A stretch of DNA of 9,425 nucleotides from Pedobacter africanus (lineage in GTDB: Bacteria > Bacteroidota > Bacteroidia > Sphingobacteriales > Sphingobacteriaceae). The notes beneath the pieces were generated by a model. The model had not been told where the DNA came from. It did no database searches and saw nothing but the letters and a program-made list of their open reading frames with translations. This document shows, piece by piece, positions 7,439 to 9,425 of the stretch. The position numbers and the translations under genes were made by a program. The stretch is from NCBI RefSeq assembly GCF_900176535.1, contig NZ_FWXT01000007.1:1-9425 (forward strand), in the 5' to 3' direction. The first letter of the stretch is position 1. Each line of letters starts with the position of its first letter.

Positions 7439-8329
7439 TTACTTACTCAGGTTTAGCCTCAAATTCAGTTCAAAACTGCCGTTCGTATAGCCACTCAAAG
7501 CCGATGTTTGGGTGGTATAGGTTCCGCTGATCAGGTATTTTTTTCTGAAATCCATACCCAAACCAAAGGTTGCATTTTCAGTACTATGGTACATGGCCAG
7601 TAAAAACACCTGTTTACCCGCAATACTGAACTGCGAGCCGGCATCCCAGATGTTGTCAAATCCCTTTACTCCCCTGTAGGCAACTTTAGGCTCCATGTCT
7701 ATGCCTTCCGGCCCTTCGCTGAGCTGGATCTTATAGCTTACCGCAGTATAAAAGGTAGCCACATCGGCCAGTTTGATCACATCCTTTTTCAGCACGCTTT
7801 TAAGATTGGGCACTGAAGCCTGAATATTCAGCTTATCCGAAGTGTAGGCAACACCAAAATCACCGTCCAGGTAAGTTTTGCGGTCGTTGTACTGCCCTAC
7901 CATAGGGTCGTTCGGGTTCCCATAAATGTCCGCATTTTCCAGCCTTTGGCTCATGAAACCAAGGGAAACACCAAAGTGCAGTCTATGGTTGCTTTCGCTT
8001 AATTTAAGGTGATAGGCATAACTGCCCACTACCCGGGTTTGCCGCTGCAAACCTGCACTTTCGTTATTTACAGAAAGTCCTATCCCCACTTTGTTGAAGC
8101 CATAATCTGCTGTCAGGTTTTGGGTCAGGGGTGAGCCAGGTACATTGCTCCATAACTTACGGTAGGCACCGTTCAGTTTCAAGCCCTCACCTGCTCCTGC
8201 AAATGCAGGATTGATGAGGTACTGGTTGGTGTAATACTGTGCCGATAGCGGGTTTAACTGGGCTTTTGATGTTGTGGTACCAATGGCCATGATAGCCATT
8301 AGTACCAGTGTTTTACAAGTTCTTTTCAT
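7439..8329 (-). CDS. Type IX secretion system membrane protein, PorP/SprF family
   Basis: A 296-residue protein, the typical length for the family. Residues 1-23 form a signal peptide (MKRTCK, hydrophobic core, cleavage SKA|Q). The mature N-terminus has the family signature: QYYTNQYLINPAFAGAGEG, then YRKLWSNVPGSPLTQ at about 56-70. The rest alternates short strand-like segments ending in FELNLRLNLSK, consistent with an outer-membrane beta-barrel. Relatives such as SprF in Flavobacterium help particular large proteins (SprB) reach the surface through type IX secretion. The ATG at 8329 is preferred over an in-frame upstream start at 8371, because it begins directly at the signal peptide and leaves a 4 bp gap to the preceding stop; the longer form would overlap that gene and add 14 non-signal residues. 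It is probably translated in coupling with the upstream repeat protein, its likely partner. Confidence 0.93.
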   Translation of the reverse strand: MKRTCKTLVLMAIMAIGTTTSKAQLNPLSAQYYTNQYLINPAFAGAGEGLKLNGAYRKLWSNVPGSPLTQNLTADYGFNKVGIGLSVNNESAGLQRQTRVVGSYAYHLKLSESNHRLHFGVSLGFMSQRLENADIYGNPNDPMVGQYNDRKTYLDGDFGVAYTSDKLNIQASVPNLKSVLKKDVIKLADVATFYTAVSYKIQLSEGPEGIDMEPKVAYRGVKGFDNIWDAGSQFSIAGKQVFLLAMYHSTENATFGLGMDFRKKYLISGTYTTQTSALSGYTNGSFELNLRLNLSK

Positions 8330-8333
8330 GATA

Positions 8334-9425
8334 TTACCAATACATTCCCAGAATATTCCAACTCGTGCCATCGCTTATTAATTGTATCCAGCTGATGTTT
8401 GATAAAGTTGTTGCAGAAACGTCCGTTGTTCCTGAAGGTGTAGTATAAAACCCGAAAAGCAGATCAGACCCATTTGTCAATACATTAATCGATTGTGGTG
8501 TGCTGGTTGAAGTGGAGCTGATGTAAATCATTTTACCTTCTCCGGCTGAAGCGGCACTTGGCAAGGTAAATGTAACCGGCGAGTTACTCCGGTTTTTCAC
8601 AATAAGGTTCTTTGTTACATCAGCTGCAGTAATGGTATAATCGGCTGTTTTTGACATAAAACTATACGCAGAACCGGTACTTGTCAAATAGGTGTTGTTA
8701 TCTACGCTACCATCTGCTTTTAAAAACTGGGAAGAAGTACCACCGGATTTTATAAAAGAAGCTGCTGTTACTGCTCCACTCGTATTTACCGCTGTTACAC
8801 TGGTATTACCCAACTGGATTTTATTGCTTGCATTTACAACAGCACCGTTACCAAGGGCGGTGGCGTTGGTTAAGGCCGAACTGCTTACATCGGCAACATA
8901 ACCAATAATGGTGTTGTTACTTCCTGTGGTATTTGAGCCGGCTGACCCAAAACCAATTGCAATGTTATTACTACCCTGGCTATTGTTATATAAAGTCTCT
9001 CCACCAACGGCTACGTTTTTATTTCCGGTGTCATTGCCTTGCATGGCTTCCTGCCCAAAAGCAGCATTTTGAGAGCCCGTTGAATTGTTAACCATACTTA
9101 AATACCCATAGGCCGCATTATGGTGTCCGCTTGAATTTGCTTCCATAGCCTGCAAACCAATTGCTGTATTGCTAGATCCACTTGAATTGCCAGACATGGC
9201 CTGACGCCCGATAGCAATATTTTGATTGCTGGTGGTATTGGCATTTAAAGCCTGGTAACCGATGGCAATGTTGTCATCACCGGTGGTGATACTGGAAAGT
9301 GATCCCACCCCAATACCTATGTTTCTATCGGCAGTAGTCAGGGTACCCGTAGTTTGATGGCCAATCAGTAAACTGTTGGAGAAATTGGTTCCCCCAACTT
9401 TTCCTGTAACAGCGTTTGCACTGGT
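8334..9425 (-). CDS. YadA-head-like repeat protein with tail-fibre-like C-terminus, 5' end outside window
   Basis: The frame stays open to the right edge: 363 residues are seen and the N-terminus is missing. A GTG at 9308 lies inside the reading frame and is not the start, since the 39 codons upstream continue the same style of sequence. The visible part starts with a Gly/Asn/Thr-rich stretch, then nine 17-residue repeats (9323-8865) of the N-x-A-I-G-x-x-A-M type, like YadA/Hep_Hag left-handed beta-roll heads. Next come a linker containing SGGTSSQFLKADGSVDNNTY and a C-terminal part (MSKTADYTITAADVT, FTLPSAASAGEGK, WIQLISDGTSWNILGMYW) resembling domains at the ends of phage tail fibres and of Bacteroidota surface proteins. 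There are no cysteines in the visible part. Likely a trimeric or beta-solenoid surface protein. No type IX sorting domain or peptidase S74 domain is recognised. Function unknown. Confidence 0.88.
   Translation of the reverse strand, partial: TSANAVTGKVGGTNFSNSLLIGHQTTGTLTTADRNIGIGVGSLSSITTGDDNIAIGYQALNANTTSNQNIAIGRQAMSGNSSGSSNTAIGLQAMEANSSGHHNAAYGYLSMVNNSTGSQNAAFGQEAMQGNDTGNKNVAVGGETLYNNSQGSNNIAIGFGSAGSNTTGSNNTIIGYVADVSSSALTNATALGNGAVVNASNKIQLGNTSVTAVNTSGAVTAASFIKSGGTSSQFLKADGSVDNNTYLTSTGSAYSFMSKTADYTITAADVTKNLIVKNRSNSPVTFTLPSAASAGEGKMIYISSTSTSTPQSINVLTNGSDLLFGFYTTPSGTTDVSATTLSNISWIQLISDGTSWNILGMYW
8865..9323 (-). repeat. Nine 51-bp (17-residue) beta-roll repeats
   Basis: Starting at the Asn codon at 9323, nine consecutive units of exactly 51 bp encode variants of N-(I/T/A/V)-(A/G/I)-(I/Y/F/V)-G-x-x-(A/S)-(M/L)-x-x-N-(T/S)-(S/T)-G-x-x, for example NIAIGRQAMSGNSSGSS. 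The last unit (NTIIGYVADVSSSALTN) is degenerate. Conservation is at protein level and codons vary, so this is an old coding repeat. The regular Asn and Gly positions suit a left-handed beta-roll. Confidence 0.9.

Noticed and set aside
8330..8371. Longer start for the PorP/SprF protein at 8371
   Set aside because: It would overlap the upstream gene and put 14 non-signal residues before a complete signal peptide starting at the ATG at 8329.
8865..9323. 51-bp periodic array considered as a CRISPR or satellite
   Set aside because: There are no identical repeats with unique spacers. The period is in frame and conserved at the protein level, as expected for beta-roll repeats.

Overview
The window looks like chromosomal DNA from a member of the Bacteroidota, probably a Sphingobacteriaceae-like organism (Pedobacter or Mucilaginibacter type). 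The phylum call rests on a PorP/SprF-family protein of the type IX secretion/gliding system, a giant secreted Ig/PKD/DUF11 protein of the style typical of this phylum, ORFs without clear Shine-Dalgarno sites, and candidate promoters of the Bacteroidota -33 TTG / -7 TAnnTTTG kind. The genus-level guess is inference only.

Layout. (1) Bases 1-5382, minus strand: one uninterrupted reading frame of at least 1794 codons that runs off the left edge. It encodes a secreted modular surface protein: signal peptide, an N-terminal region resembling IgGFc-binding domains, several Ig/PKD-like modules with paired cysteines, and DUF11 modules. The last modules are tandem copies of exactly 375 bp. No gene is supported on the plus strand here. 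(2) Bases 5383-5535: a divergent intergenic region of 153 bp with candidate promoters in both directions. (3) Bases 5536-6522, plus strand: a clear YiaK-type 2,3-diketo-L-gulonate reductase standing alone, without other yia genes. (4) Bases 6529-9425, minus strand: four closely spaced genes, read from right to left. These are a partial surface or tail-fibre-like protein with nine 17-residue YadA-head-like repeats, a PorP/SprF outer-membrane protein (4 bp gap), a small protein with an HTH-like N-terminus and CBS-like C-terminal part (15 bp gap), and the nucleoside phosphorylase PpnP (46 bp gap).

How they fit together. The two ends of the window are cell-surface functions, a giant adhesin-like protein and a repeat protein paired with PorP/SprF. 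They flank two small metabolic genes (yiaK, ppnP) that converge tail to tail with only 6 bp between stop codons. The repeat protein + PorP/SprF pair is the most system-like unit: PorP/SprF proteins are commonly encoded beside large secreted proteins, but this partner ends in a phage-tail-fibre-like domain and not in a recognisable type IX sorting domain. I see no CRISPR array, tRNA, rRNA, insertion sequence or clear terminator, and no convincing sign of a wholly new system.
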